Under the pieces are notes generated by a model. That model was not told the DNA's origin and did not search any database. It was given only the letters and a program-made list of their open reading frames with translations. The translations under genes were made by a program, and so were the position numbers. A DNA stretch of 64,000 bases, taken from positions 248,001 through 312,000 of the forward strand of contig NZ_WKJD01000006.1 in the NCBI RefSeq assembly GCF_009674665.1. Reading direction: 5' to 3'. Numbering within the stretch: position 1 is the first letter of the stretch; each line of letters begins with the position of its first letter. Source of the stretch: Agromyces kandeliae (GTDB taxonomy: Bacteria; Actinomycetota; Actinomycetes; Actinomycetales; Microbacteriaceae). Positions 46,597-55,882 of this stretch are shown here, piece by piece.

Positions 46597-47117
46597 CGGG
46601 TCGCCTCCGTCGCCTCGACGGGCGGCAGCGCAGACCAGGGGAACACGATCCAGTCGTCGGTGCGCCGGTAGTCGTAGTCGGGCGCGAGCACGGTGTGCGA
46701 CTTCGTGTAGAGCGTCGCGGTGCGCACGTCGGCGCCGGCATCGGCGAGCAGGTCGACGACCTTGCGCAGCGTCCGGCCGGAGTCGGAGACGTCGTCGACC
46801 AGCAGCACGCGGCGGCCCGAGAGCGCCGGCGCGTCGAGCATGGGCGGGTGCAGCACCGGCTCGGGCAGACGCTCGTCGACGCCCGTGTAGAACTCGACGT
46901 TGATCGAGCCGCACGACTTCGTGCCGAGCGCGTACGCGATCGCTCCCGCGAGCAGGAGCCCACCGCGGGCGATCGCGATCACCACGTCGGGCCGGAAGCC
47001 CGAACCGAGCACGTCGCCGGCCATCGAGCGCGCCGCGTCGCCGAAGTCCTCCCAGGTCAGGATCTCGCGCCGGATGCCGTCGCCGCCGGTCCCGGCGTCA
47101 TTCGCGTCGAACGTCAT
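46593..47117 (-). CDS. Purine phosphoribosyltransferase (xanthine/guanine type)
   Basis: 174 residues of the type I PRTase fold. The PRPP-binding signature is [18 protein letters not shown]; the opening hydrophobic strand [16 protein letters not shown] and the C-terminal [15 protein letters not shown] loop match xanthine/guanine (Gpt/XPRT)-like enzymes. TAGCCT lies 7 nt before the ATG, so it is likely leaderless, and it heads the PRT-peptidase-ung operon. Which purine it prefers is not decided. Confidence 0.9.
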   Translation of the reverse strand: MTFDANDAGTGGDGIRREILTWEDFGDAARSMAGDVLGSGFRPDVVIAIARGGLLLAGAIAYALGTKSCGSINVEFYTGVDERLPEPVLHPPMLDAPALSGRRVLLVDDVSDSGRTLRKVVDLLADAGADVRTATLYTKSHTVLAPDYDYRRTDDWIVFPWSALPPVEATEATR

Positions 47118-47127
47118 GCCAGTCAGG

Positions 47128-47889
47128 CTACCGGCCGTCGGGGTCGCGATCCGGGTCGGCGTCGTCGTCCTCCGATCCGAGGTCGGGCAGGCCCGGGTCG
47201 AACCCCTCCCGCTCCGCCAGGATCGACGCACCCGGGCCGTGGCTGCGGATCGCCGCCAGCCGATCGTTCAGCACCGAGATGATCGTCGCCGAGGCGACGC
47301 CGACGATCGCGATCCCGCCGACCATGAGCAGCACCGCCCAGACCCTGCCGACGGTCGTGACGGGGTAGGTGTCGCCGTACCCCACGGTCGTCAGCGTGAC
47401 GACCGCCCACCACAGCGCGTCGCCGAAGTTCGTGATCGTCGCACCCGGAGCATCGCGCTCGGCCTGCAGCGTCGCCAGCGCCAGGAAGAACACGTAGAGC
47501 ACGGCGTAGATCACCGCGGTGATCACGAAGTTCGCACGCACGGCTTGCGCGGTGCGGCGCTGGAGGAACGGGAGGTGGCGCAGCAGCGTGACGGCCCGGA
47601 GTGCCCGGAAGACCGGGACCAGCACCGAGAGGAACTCGATCGGATGGTGCCAGGTGTAGGTCCACCGCGCTCCCGCCGGCGTCAGCACGAGGCGGACGAC
47701 GAAGTCGATGAGGAACGCGATCCACGTGACGACCATCACGAGGTTCAGCACCGGTCGCCAACCCGACGAGATGTCCTCCGCCAGCACCCCGGCGGTGTAG
47801 GCCACGACGAACAGGAACCCCAGGACCGCCATGACCGGGGCGGTCCGGTCGACCCAGGCCCGACGGCGTTCGACGCGGCCGATCCTCAT
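47128..47889 (-). CDS. Potassium channel family protein
   Basis: 253 residues. Selectivity filter TTVGYGD in LWWAVVTLTTVGYGDTYPV, flanked by pore helices. Upstream are about four membrane helices, one with spaced Arg (FRALRAVTLLRHL), suggestive of a small voltage-sensor domain. The tail is short and acidic, with no RCK domain. ATG 47889 overlaps the SDR stop by four bases, so the two are co-transcribed. Confidence 0.9.
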   Translation of the reverse strand: MRIGRVERRRAWVDRTAPVMAVLGFLFVVAYTAGVLAEDISSGWRPVLNLVMVVTWIAFLIDFVVRLVLTPAGARWTYTWHHPIEFLSVLVPVFRALRAVTLLRHLPFLQRRTAQAVRANFVITAVIYAVLYVFFLALATLQAERDAPGATITNFGDALWWAVVTLTTVGYGDTYPVTTVGRVWAVLLMVGGIAIVGVASATIISVLNDRLAAIRSHGPGASILAEREGFDPGLPDLGSEDDDADPDRDPDGR

Positions 47890-48674
47890 GCGCTCGGCCC
47901 CGCCTTGACCTCGAGCGGCCCCTTCGCGAGCCGGTGCGGCGCCGCCTGGGCGACGGGCTTCACCACGATGAGGTCGAGGTCGACGTGCCGGGGCTTGGAG
48001 ATCGCGTCGACGATGACGCCGGCGATGTCCTCGGCGACCAGCGGCTCCGGGACGTCGTCGTAGACCGCGTCGGCGCGCGCCCGGTCTCCGCCGAAGCGCA
48101 CGAGCGCGAACTCGTCGGTCCGCACCATCCCCGGCGCGACCTCGATCACGCGGATCGGTTCGCCGTTCAGCTCGAGTCGCAGCACCTCGGTCACCGCGTG
48201 CGCGGCGAACTTCGCCGCGTTGTACCCGCCTCCGCCGACGTACGCGACGTGCCCCGCGATGGAGGTCACGTTGACCACGTCGGCCACCCCGCGCTCGACC
48301 GCGCCGCGTCGGAGCAGCGGGAGGAGCGCGCTCGTGACGCGCTTCAGGCCCAGCACGTTGACCTCGAACATCCACGCCCAGTCGTCGAGGTCGGACTCCT
48401 CGACGGACGCGAGCCCCTTCGCACCGCCCGCGTTGTTCACGAGCGCGTGCGCGCCGCCCGACGCGGCGACGTGCTCGGCGAGCGCCGCGACATCCGCGTC
48501 GCTCGTGACGTCGGCGACGAACGGCACCGCGCCGGTCTCCTCGGCGAGCGCAGCGAGGCGATCGCCGCGACGAGCGACCGCGACCACCTCCCAGCCGGCG
48601 GCGACGAGCCCTCGCACCGTGGCCGCGCCGATCCCCGAACTCGCTCCCGTGACGACTGCGCGCAACTGGTCCAT
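47886..48674 (-). CDS. Short-chain dehydrogenase/reductase
   Basis: 262 residues of classical SDR type. TGASSGIG (cofactor), NNAG, catalytic Ser in VVNVTSIAGHV and YNAAK. The C-terminus is unspecific. The absence of an acidic residue at the end of beta-2 (VVAVARRGDRL) suggests NADP(H). CAGAAT lies 6 nt from its ATG, divergent from the acyltransferase. Confidence 0.92.
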   Translation of the reverse strand: MDQLRAVVTGASSGIGAATVRGLVAAGWEVVAVARRGDRLAALAEETGAVPFVADVTSDADVAALAEHVAASGGAHALVNNAGGAKGLASVEESDLDDWAWMFEVNVLGLKRVTSALLPLLRRGAVERGVADVVNVTSIAGHVAYVGGGGYNAAKFAAHAVTEVLRLELNGEPIRVIEVAPGMVRTDEFALVRFGGDRARADAVYDDVPEPLVAEDIAGVIVDAISKPRHVDLDLIVVKPVAQAAPHRLAKGPLEVKAGPSA

Positions 48675-48680
48675 GCCGAC

Positions 48681-48732
48681 ATTCTGCCCGAGCGGGGGGC
48701 CGGGCCGCCGCCCGCGACCGGTGCGGGAGAAT
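48681..48732. promoter_or_regulatory. Divergent leaderless promoters of the SDR and an acyltransferase
   Basis: Minus-strand CAGAAT (48686-48681) is 6 nt from the SDR ATG; plus-strand GAGAAT (48727-48732) is 6 nt from the acyltransferase ATG. The first base of each hexamer departs from the -10 consensus. Confidence 0.45.
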
Positions 48733-48738
48733 GGGCGG

Positions 48739-49893
48739 ATGGAGCCGACCACCATGCCCCATGCCCCGCGGCCGCCGCACCGCAAGCGCCGCGTGCCGCT
48801 CTGGGACAACGCCCGATGGATCGCGATCACGCTCGTCGTGATCGGCCACGGGATCCTGCCGCTCATCGCCGAGGACGACGCGGCCTACAGCGTGTACCTC
48901 TTCATCTACTCGTTCCACGTGGCCGTCTTCGTCACGGTGTCCGGGTACTTCGCCAAGTCCGGACCGCCGAACGCACGCGCCATGCGGCAGGTCCTCACCG
49001 ACATCGTCTTCCCGTACTTCATCTTCGAGACGATCTGGACGCTGATCCGGTTCGCCCTCGGCGGCGAGTTCGTGCTCGACTACACGACCGCGTCGTGGAC
49101 GCTGTGGTTCCTCATCGCCCTCGCGATCTGGCGCATCGCCCTGCCCTACCTCGTGCTGCTCCGGTACCCGCTGCTCATCGCGATCGCGATCTCGATCGGC
49201 GCCGGCTACGCGGTCGACATCGACTCGACGCTCGCGCTCACGCGCACGTTCGGCATGTTCCCGTTCTTCGTCTTCGGCTGGAAGCTCCGGCAGCTGCGCA
49301 TCACCGACCGCTGGCTCGACCTGTCGACCGCGGTCGCGTGGCGCTGGCGCGCCGGCGCGATCGCCCTGTTCTCGGTGCTCCTCGTCGTGCTGCCGATGGC
49401 GATCGAGACCTGGCGGGACCTCCGGCTCCGACGCTTCATGCTCTACGACGAGTCGTACGAGGCGATCGGCTACGACGAACCCTGGTCGGGCGCCATCAGG
49501 CTGTTCCTGCTGCTGCTCGCGATGCTCCTCGCGGTCGCGTTCCTCGTCCTGATGCCGCGCCGCGCGACGGCGTTCACCGCGTTCGGCAGCGCCACCATGT
49601 ACATCTACCTGCTCCACTCGTTCGTCCTGTTCCCGCTGCGGGAGACCCCGCTCCTCGAGGGCGAGCAGCCCTGGTGGGTGCTGCCGGCGATGATCGTGTT
49701 CTGCGTCGGCGTCTCGGTGGTGCTCTCGCTGAAGCCGGTGCGACGTGTCTTCCGCCCGCTCGTCGAGCCGCGGGCGCGGTGGCTGTTCCGACCGGAGCCC
49801 ACGACCGCGACCGGGACCATCGTGCTCCCGCCGGACGCGCTGCCCCCGCTCCCGGACTCCCCGAAGCCCCAGAAGCCCGACGCACGCGAATGA
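48739..49893 (+). CDS. Acyltransferase 3 family membrane protein
   Basis: 384 residues with about ten membrane helices. The acyltransferase 3 opening (WDNARWIAITLVVIGHGILP, with His of the R/D...H motif) is present, then SFHVAVFVTVSGYFAKSG. Members O-acetylate sugars or modify lipids at the cell surface; the substrate is unknown. The C-terminal 45 residues are a Pro-rich tail. Confidence 0.88.
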   Translation: MEPTTMPHAPRPPHRKRRVPLWDNARWIAITLVVIGHGILPLIAEDDAAYSVYLFIYSFHVAVFVTVSGYFAKSGPPNARAMRQVLTDIVFPYFIFETIWTLIRFALGGEFVLDYTTASWTLWFLIALAIWRIALPYLVLLRYPLLIAIAISIGAGYAVDIDSTLALTRTFGMFPFFVFGWKLRQLRITDRWLDLSTAVAWRWRAGAIALFSVLLVVLPMAIETWRDLRLRRFMLYDESYEAIGYDEPWSGAIRLFLLLLAMLLAVAFLVLMPRRATAFTAFGSATMYIYLLHSFVLFPLRETPLLEGEQPWWVLPAMIVFCVGVSVVLSLKPVRRVFRPLVEPRARWLFRPEPTTATGTIVLPPDALPPLPDSPKPQKPDARE

Positions 49894-49912
49894 CGCCGTG
49901 TTGCGGCGTCCG

Positions 49913-49941
49913 TTGAGCACCTGGCGGGCCGGACGTACGGT
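49913..49941 (+). promoter_or_regulatory. metY promoter
   Basis: TTGAGC (49913-49918) and TACGGT (49936-49941) are 17 nt apart, one of the better -35/-10 pairs here. It gives a leader of about 45 nt with the AAGGAG ribosome site. I find no SAM riboswitch fold in it. Confidence 0.65.
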
Positions 49942-49992
49942 GGGCGACGGATGCGGCGGAGACCGCACTGCCGTTTCGTGAAGGAGTCCCAC

Positions 49993-51318
49993 ATGGCCGA
50001 CCACGCCGCCGACTGGCGATTCGAGACCAAGCAGGTCCACTCGGGCGCCGCGCCCGATCCGGTGACGAAGGCACGCGCGACGCCGATCTACCAGACGACG
50101 TCGTACGTGTTCGACTCGTCGGAGCACGCGCAGAACCTCTTCGCGCTGGCCGAGTTCGGCAACATCTACACGCGCATCATGAACCCGACGCAGGCCGTGG
50201 TGGAGGAGCGCCTCGCCGCGCTCGAGGGCGGCAGCGGGGCCCTGCTCGTCGCATCGGGCCAGGCCGCCGAGACGTTCGCCGTGCTCAACATCGCGCAGGC
50301 GGGCGACCACATCGTCTCGTCGAGCTCGATCTACGGCGGCACGTACAACCTCTTCAAGTACACGCTCGCCAAGCTCGGCATCGAGACCACCTTCGTCGAG
50401 AACCAGGACGACGCCGACGAGTGGCGGCGTGCGGTCCGGCCGAACACGAAGCTGTTCTTCGCCGAGACCATCGGCAACCCGAAGATCAACGTCCTCGACA
50501 TCGCCCTCGTGTCGGGCGTCGCGCACGACGCGGGCATCCCGCTCATCGTCGACAACACGATCGCGACGCCGTACCTGATCCGCCCGTTCGAGCACGGCGC
50601 CGACATCGTCATCCACTCGGCCACGAAGTTCCTCGGCGGCCACGGCACCGTCATCGGCGGCGTGATCGTCGACGGCGGCCGCTTCGAGTGGTCGAAGCAC
50701 GTCGAGAAGTTCCCCGGCCTCACCGAGCCCGACCCGTCGTACCACGGCGCGAGCTACACCGCCGCGGTGGGCGACCCGCTCGCGTTCGTCATCAAGGCGC
50801 GCGTGCAGCTGCTGCGCGACCTCGGCGCGTCGATCGCTCCGGCGAGCGCCTGGCAGCTCATCCAGGGCATCGAGACGCTCTCGCTCCGCGTCGAGCGGCA
50901 CACGCAGAACGCGCAGGAGATCGCGGAGTGGCTCGACAGCCACCCGGACGTGGCGCACGTGAACTACTCCGGCCTGCCGTCGAGCCCGTGGTACGCGGCG
51001 GCCAACCGGTACGCCCCGAAGGGCGTCGGCGCGGTGCTCTCGTTCGAGCTCAAGGGCGGCGTCGACGCCGGCCGTGCGCTCGTGGACAACCTGGCGCTCT
51101 TCAGCCACCTCGCGAACATCGGCGACGTCCGGTCGCTCGTCATCCACCCCGCCTCGACCACCCACTCGCAGCTGACGCCCGAGCAGCAGCTGACGAGCGG
51201 GGTGACGCCCGGCCTCGTCCGGCTGTCGGTGGGCATCGAGAACATCGACGACCTCAAGGCCGACCTCGAGGCCGGCCTCGCGGCAGCGCGTCGCGCGACC
51301 GAGGCGGCCCGCGTCTAG
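49993..51318 (+). CDS. metY: O-acetylhomoserine sulfhydrylase (aminocarboxypropyltransferase)
   Basis: PLP enzyme of the Cys/Met-metabolism family that makes homocysteine from O-acetylhomoserine and sulfide, 441 residues (length typical of MetY rather than cystathionine gamma-synthase). Lys in HSATKFLGGHGT binds PLP; GQAAETFAVLNIAQAGDHIV and IVDNTIATPYLIRPFEHGAD (cited in parts) are the usual flanks. AAGGAG lies 6 nt before the ATG. metX, the enzyme that makes its substrate, is next on the same strand. Confidence 0.96.
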   Translation: MADHAADWRFETKQVHSGAAPDPVTKARATPIYQTTSYVFDSSEHAQNLFALAEFGNIYTRIMNPTQAVVEERLAALEGGSGALLVASGQAAETFAVLNIAQAGDHIVSSSSIYGGTYNLFKYTLAKLGIETTFVENQDDADEWRRAVRPNTKLFFAETIGNPKINVLDIALVSGVAHDAGIPLIVDNTIATPYLIRPFEHGADIVIHSATKFLGGHGTVIGGVIVDGGRFEWSKHVEKFPGLTEPDPSYHGASYTAAVGDPLAFVIKARVQLLRDLGASIAPASAWQLIQGIETLSLRVERHTQNAQEIAEWLDSHPDVAHVNYSGLPSSPWYAAANRYAPKGVGAVLSFELKGGVDAGRALVDNLALFSHLANIGDVRSLVIHPASTTHSQLTPEQQLTSGVTPGLVRLSVGIENIDDLKADLEAGLAAARRATEAARV

Positions 51319-51333
51319 CACGAGACCGCACTC

Positions 51334-51378
51334 GAGACGGATGCCGCGTCCCGCGAGGGGCGCGGCATCCGCCGTCTC
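51334..51378 (+). terminator. Terminator between metY and metX
   Basis: GAGACGGATGCCGCG (51334-51348) pairs with CGCGGCATCCG-C-CGTCTC (51361-51378), 15 pairs with one bulge. Each arm holds a copy of the dispersed octamer (51338 and 51364). Confidence 0.85.
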
Positions 51379-51432
51379 CCGCCCCGGCGTAACAGTGCCG
51401 CGTCCGTCCACCGCGTCGGGGAGAATCGGAGC

Positions 51433-52641
51433 ATGGACTGGCAGACGACCTCGGAGACGGTGCCCGCGAGCGTCGTGCCCGAGGCCCGTGCCGCCCACCA
51501 GCTCGCCGGGCGCGCGCCCGCGACGGGCGCATGGCGCGAGGGCGACCCCGTCGGCGACCGTCGCTTCGCGAGGATCGGCGACCTCGGACTCGAGTCCGGC
51601 CAGGTCCTGCCCGACGTCCGCATCGCCTACGAGACGTGGGGCGAGCTCGATGCCGCGCGAGGGAACGCGATCCTCGTGCTGCACGCCCTGACCGGCGACA
51701 GCCACGTGGTCGGTCCCGCGGGCCCGGCGCATGCGAGCGCCGGCTGGTGGCCCGGTGTCGTCGGCCCGGGTCGCGTCATCGACACCGATCGCTGGTTCGT
51801 GGTCGCGCCGAACGTGCTGGGTGGATGCCAGGGCTCGACCGGTCCCGCGTCGGTCGCCCCGGACGGCGTCGAATGGGGCGCCAGGTTCCCCTTCGTCACG
51901 ATCCGCGACCAGGTCGCCGCCCAGGTGGCCTTCGCCCGAGAGCTCGGGATCGAGCGCTTCGCCGCGGTCGTCGGCGGGTCCATGGGCGCCATGCACGTCC
52001 TCGAGTGGGCGCTCATGGCGCCCGAGTCGGTCGAGCGCATCGCGGTGCTCGCGGCGCCCGCCGCGACGACGGCCGACCAGATCGCGCTGAACTCCGTCCA
52101 GCTCGAGGCGGTGCGCAGCGACCCGGCGTTCCGCGGCGGCGCGTACTACGACGCACCGGACGGCGACGGGCCGACTCGCGGGCTCGCGCTCGCCCGGCGG
52201 ATGGCCATGCTGAACTACCGCACGCCGATCGAACTCAACCAGCGCTTCGAACGCGGCTGGCAGTCCGACCTCGACCCGCTCGGCGGCGGCGGGCGGTTCG
52301 CGGTCGAGTCCTACCTCGACTTCCACGGCAACAAGTTCACCCGCCGGTTCGACGCGAACAGCTACCTCACGCTCACCGAGGCGATGAACTCGCACGACAT
52401 CGGCCGCGGCCGCGGCGGAGTCGCCGCCGCCCTCAGCCGCATCGAGGCGGCCACGCTCGTGCTCGGCATCGACAGCGACCGGTACTTCTCGCTCGAGGGC
52501 CAGCGCGAGATCGCCGCCGGGGTCCGGCGGACGATCCACGGCGACGAGCCGGTCGTGCTGCGCTCCGACTACGGGCACGACGCGTTCCTGATCGAGGACG
52601 ACGCCGTCGCCGCCGAGCTCGCGAGGCTCCTCGCCGACTGA
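51433..52641 (+). CDS. metX: Homoserine O-acetyltransferase
   Basis: Alpha/beta-hydrolase that acetylates homoserine, 402 residues. The Ser nucleophile is in VGGSMGAMHVLEWAL, and the Asp and His in LGIDSDRYF and SDYGHDAFL. GAGAAT lies 6 nt before the ATG, so it may be leaderless despite a weak GGAG. It makes the substrate for metY. The N-terminal ~40 residues before RIGDLGLESG are extra. Confidence 0.95.
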   Translation: MDWQTTSETVPASVVPEARAAHQLAGRAPATGAWREGDPVGDRRFARIGDLGLESGQVLPDVRIAYETWGELDAARGNAILVLHALTGDSHVVGPAGPAHASAGWWPGVVGPGRVIDTDRWFVVAPNVLGGCQGSTGPASVAPDGVEWGARFPFVTIRDQVAAQVAFARELGIERFAAVVGGSMGAMHVLEWALMAPESVERIAVLAAPAATTADQIALNSVQLEAVRSDPAFRGGAYYDAPDGDGPTRGLALARRMAMLNYRTPIELNQRFERGWQSDLDPLGGGGRFAVESYLDFHGNKFTRRFDANSYLTLTEAMNSHDIGRGRGGVAAALSRIEAATLVLGIDSDRYFSLEGQREIAAGVRRTIHGDEPVVLRSDYGHDAFLIEDDAVAAELARLLAD

Positions 52642-52704
52642 CCGGATACGGACGCCACGCCCCGGTTCGGGACCCGTGTCCCGCATACGGGGGTCGTTCT
52701 GAGC

Positions 52705-52710
52705 TATCTT
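52705..52710 (+). promoter_or_regulatory. -10 element of the histidine kinase operon
   Basis: TATCTT would start the message about 45 nt before the ATG at 52762. The -35 region is weak. Confidence 0.45.
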
Positions 52711-52761
52711 CGAGAAGGGCGCTGCGTGCGGCGCGCACGGCGCCGACGGGCAGGGGGTGGC

Positions 52762-53919
52762 ATGCGGCGGATCGACAAGGAGCGCGACCGGCTGCTGCGC
52801 CGGCTCGCGAGGGTCGGCGGCTTCACCGGCGCGGCGATCGCGCTGGCCTGCCTGATCGTGCCCGGCGCGATCGCGCCGTCCCGGTTCGCCCTCGCCGCGG
52901 CGCTCGTCGTGGGCATGGCGGTGCTCATCGGCCTCGCGACCGCACGCGGCGCGATGGCGGCGACCCTCGGCGCCATGGCCGCGGCGACCGTACTGCTGCT
53001 CGTCGTCGGCCTCGACCCGACGCTCGACCCGGCCGGTGCGACCGCGATGGCGGCCGTGGGCGCCCTGTCCGGCGCCGCCCTCGCGATCCCCCTGGTGGTC
53101 CGCCCGTCGGGACCCGCGGTGATCGTCGCGAGCGCCGCCTCCGTCCTCGTGGCGCTCGGGGCGTCCGCGGCATCCGGCGCCGACGTGCGCCTCGTCGTCG
53201 TCGCCACGGCCGCGGGCTGGATCGCCTGCGTGATCGTCGGGATCTGGCTCGCCCGCGCCATCGACCGCGCCGCGGAGCGGATCGACGAGGTCGGACGCGC
53301 GCACGAGGCCGAGCGACTGGCGAGCGAGTCCGAGGCCCAGCAGCGCCAGGATGCCCGGGTGCTGCACGACACGGTCCTCGCGACGCTCAGCCTCCTCGCG
53401 CACTCGGGCGTCGGGGTCGGCACCGGGCCCCTGCGCCAGCAGGCCGGCGACGACGCCCGACTGCTGAAGCAGTTGCGGCTCGGCGCCCCGCTCGACAACG
53501 GCTCGAGCGCGATCTTCTCCCCCGAGTCCACCGACGACGGACTCGGGGCCACCTTCGAGTCCGTCCGGCAGCGCTTCGCGCGTCTCGGGCTCGACGTCAA
53601 CTGGCACGGGGCGAACCACCTCGTGCTGCCGAAGGACGCACTCGACGCGCTGCTCGGCGCGCTCGGCGAGTGCCTCGAGAACGTCCGCAGGCACGCCGGG
53701 GTGAGCGTCGCGGACGTCACGGTGACCGACGACGAGCACACGGTCCGGGCGATGGTGACCGACCAGGGCACCGGTTTCGAGCCGGCCGCGGTCGACCCCG
53801 CACGCCTCGGCTTCGCCGAGTCGGTCGTCGGACGCCTGCACGCCGTCGGGGGCCGCGCGCGGGTGTTCAGCTCGCCGGGGTCGGGGACGACGGTCATGCT
53901 GGAGGTGCCGAAGCCGTGA
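52762..53919 (+). CDS. Sensor histidine kinase (NarL-type partner)
   Basis: 385 residues. Residues about 20-185 hold five or six membrane helices with almost no extracytoplasmic loop, so it may sense something in the membrane. The phosphoacceptor is His202 in RVLHDTVLATLSLL, followed by a linker and a HATPase domain with ENVRRHAG (N box) and DQGTGFEP (G1). The next two genes overlap or abut: a membrane protein (GTGA overlap), then a LuxR-type regulator. Confidence 0.9.
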   Translation: MRRIDKERDRLLRRLARVGGFTGAAIALACLIVPGAIAPSRFALAAALVVGMAVLIGLATARGAMAATLGAMAAATVLLLVVGLDPTLDPAGATAMAAVGALSGAALAIPLVVRPSGPAVIVASAASVLVALGASAASGADVRLVVVATAAGWIACVIVGIWLARAIDRAAERIDEVGRAHEAERLASESEAQQRQDARVLHDTVLATLSLLAHSGVGVGTGPLRQQAGDDARLLKQLRLGAPLDNGSSAIFSPESTDDGLGATFESVRQRFARLGLDVNWHGANHLVLPKDALDALLGALGECLENVRRHAGVSVADVTVTDDEHTVRAMVTDQGTGFEPAAVDPARLGFAESVVGRLHAVGGRARVFSSPGSGTTVMLEVPKP

Positions 53920-55226
53920 ATCCGTTCCGCCGGACCCCCGCCACCGAGGCGTCGCCCGACACGACGCACGAGATCCAGTTCGATCGCCCGAGCAGGTCCG
54001 CCCGTGCCGCCGAGGACATCCGCAGCGCCCACGGCGGACGCCGCCTCGCGATCGGGGTCACCGCCGCGGCGGGCGTCATCGTCCTGGCCCACCTCGCCCA
54101 TGCCGTGGGCCTCGTGGACGTCTTCCCGCCCGGCACGGGCTCGGGTCCGGCGTGGATCGCCTTCGCGGTCGTCGCGGTCGCCACGGTCGTCGCGACCCGC
54201 GGCCTGACCCGAGTGGCGGACTGGACGCACGTGCTCCTGCTCGCCGCGCTCGCGGTGCCCGTGGCGATGGACCTCACGGCGACCGCGGGCCTGCTGCACC
54301 TCGGGATCACGCCGACGGCAGCGCCGGCCGCCGCCGCGCTCCTCCTCCCGGTCGCGGCGCTGCGTGAGACGCGGACCCCGGTCGCGGCATCCGCGGTCAT
54401 CGCCGGCGTCCTCGCGGTCGCGGCGCTCCTCCAGGTGCGGACCGCCGGGACGTGGACCGTCCCCGGACTCGCGATCGCCGCGACGGCGGTGGTCCCCGTG
54501 GTGCTCGTCGCGATGGGCGTCCGCGGATTCCGACGACTCGTCGGACGCGAGCTCGACCTCTCGCTGGTCCAGTCGACCGTCGCGACCCCGCGCTCGGCCG
54601 TGGGCATGCGCGCCTCGGAGGAGCTCGCCGAGCTCGACTACGACGCCGAGTCGCTGCTCGAGGACGTGGGATCCGGTCGCATCTCGATCCCGCTCCCGCC
54701 CGAGGCCGCCGAGCGCGCGGGAAGCCTCGCGGCACGCCTGCGCATCCGACTCATCGAGGGCCGCACCGACACGTGGCTGCGCCACGCGGTCACCGAGTCG
54801 GCGTACCTCAGCAGGCGCGTGAGCGTCGACGACGCGCAGGGCCTGGCCGGCCTGCTTTCACCGGCACAGCGCGAGGGGCTCCTCCTGGCGCTCTGGCTCG
54901 TCGCCGGCCAGCGACGACGCAAGGCGAACGAGCCCCCGCTCCAGGTCCGCGTCCACTGCCGGGAGACCGAGGTCGGGACGCCGGCCGACGACGATCCCGA
55001 GGGCGGCCCTCGACCCGGCGAGCTGGCGGGCGTCGCGATCGGACTCGACGTCTCGGGTCTCACGGCGCGCCGCGTCGATGCGGCGACATGGGACGCACTC
55101 GATAATGTCGGTGTACACGAGGTCGTTCCGGGTCCGGAGGGGTTCCGCATCGAGCTCGAGTGCCGGATCGACCCCACGGTCCGGAACCCGGCGCCGCCCA
55201 GCGCCGTCAACCCGAGGGGAGCATGA
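53916..55226 (+). CDS. Membrane protein between kinase and regulator, unknown
   Basis: 436 residues. After a polar start there are about five membrane helices (to about residue 200), then a cytoplasmic region of some 230 residues. That part has AERAGSLAARLRIRLIEGR, a conserved-looking helical pair, and an alternating beta-like segment (PPLQVRVHCRE, AGVAIGLDVSGL), which might be a degenerate GHKL-like domain without the N and G boxes. I do not recognise the family. GTG 53916 overlaps the kinase stop by four bases. It is probably a partner of the kinase. Confidence 0.78.
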   Translation: MNPFRRTPATEASPDTTHEIQFDRPSRSARAAEDIRSAHGGRRLAIGVTAAAGVIVLAHLAHAVGLVDVFPPGTGSGPAWIAFAVVAVATVVATRGLTRVADWTHVLLLAALAVPVAMDLTATAGLLHLGITPTAAPAAAALLLPVAALRETRTPVAASAVIAGVLAVAALLQVRTAGTWTVPGLAIAATAVVPVVLVAMGVRGFRRLVGRELDLSLVQSTVATPRSAVGMRASEELAELDYDAESLLEDVGSGRISIPLPPEAAERAGSLAARLRIRLIEGRTDTWLRHAVTESAYLSRRVSVDDAQGLAGLLSPAQREGLLLALWLVAGQRRRKANEPPLQVRVHCRETEVGTPADDDPEGGPRPGELAGVAIGLDVSGLTARRVDAATWDALDNVGVHEVVPGPEGFRIELECRIDPTVRNPAPPSAVNPRGA

Positions 55227-55227
55227 C

Positions 55228-55881
55228 GTGCCCGAACCCGAGCTGCCGCCCATCCGACTCGCCGTGGTCGACGATCACCGCATGCTGCTCGGTGCCCTCA
55301 CCGAGTGGCTCCGCGGCGCGACCGACGACGTCGACCTCGTGGCCGCGGTGCCGTCGTGGTCCGAGCTCCTCGCCCACACGGAGTTCCCGGTCGACGTGGT
55401 GCTCCTCGACCTCGACCTCCGCGACAACATCCCGATCTCGATCAAGCTCTCGACGCTGAAGTCGGCCGGCGTACGCACGATGCTCATGAGCACGTACTCC
55501 GAGCCGGCGGTCGTCCGAGAGGCGCTCGGCGCCGGTGCGCTCGGCTACCTGGTGAAGTCGGAGCCCGTCGAGACGATCGTCGAGGCCATCCGCGCGGCGC
55601 GGAACGGCGACCAGTACCTGTCGCAGGAGCTCGAGGACGCACTGGAATCCGACGGCGCGGCACCGCGCCTCAGCGCGCAGGAGCGTCGCGTGATGGCGCT
55701 CTACGGCGCGGGCCAGCCGGTCAAGGCGGTCGCGTTCCAGCTCGGGATCTCGGAGGAGACCGCCAAGAGCTACCTGAAGCGGATCCGCGAGAAGTACCGC
55801 CTCGCAGGATACGACGTCGGGACGAAGGTGGCGCTCCGGAAGCGCGCGATCGCCGACGGCATCCTGCTGCAGTCCGAGTAG
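55228..55881 (+). CDS. LuxR/NarL-type response regulator
   Basis: 217 residues. Receiver domain with acidic pair Asp15-Asp16, phosphoacceptor Asp61 in VVLLDLDLRDN, Ser/Thr at 88-89 and Lys110 in LGYLVKSE. The C-terminal domain has a LuxR-like HTH (KAVAFQLGISEETAKSYLKR) followed by an additional helix (REKYRLAGYDVGTKVALRKR). The GTG has GGGGAG upstream and lies just after the membrane-protein stop. It ends one base before the convergent MFS stop. Confidence 0.92.
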   Translation: MPEPELPPIRLAVVDDHRMLLGALTEWLRGATDDVDLVAAVPSWSELLAHTEFPVDVVLLDLDLRDNIPISIKLSTLKSAGVRTMLMSTYSEPAVVREALGAGALGYLVKSEPVETIVEAIRAARNGDQYLSQELEDALESDGAAPRLSAQERRVMALYGAGQPVKAVAFQLGISEETAKSYLKRIREKYRLAGYDVGTKVALRKRAIADGILLQSE

Positions 55882-55882
55882 G

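Noticed and set aside
49894..49992. SAM riboswitch in front of metY
   Set aside because: The region is only about 100 nt, holds a promoter and ribosome site, and has no SAM-I, SAM-II or SAM-IV core sequence that I can recognise.
47128..53841. Very long minus-strand frame of over 2200 codons upstream of the channel gene
   Set aside because: It is a shadow frame caused by GC bias; only its last 253 codons (the channel) have protein-like composition, and it runs antisense to metX, metY and the acyltransferase.
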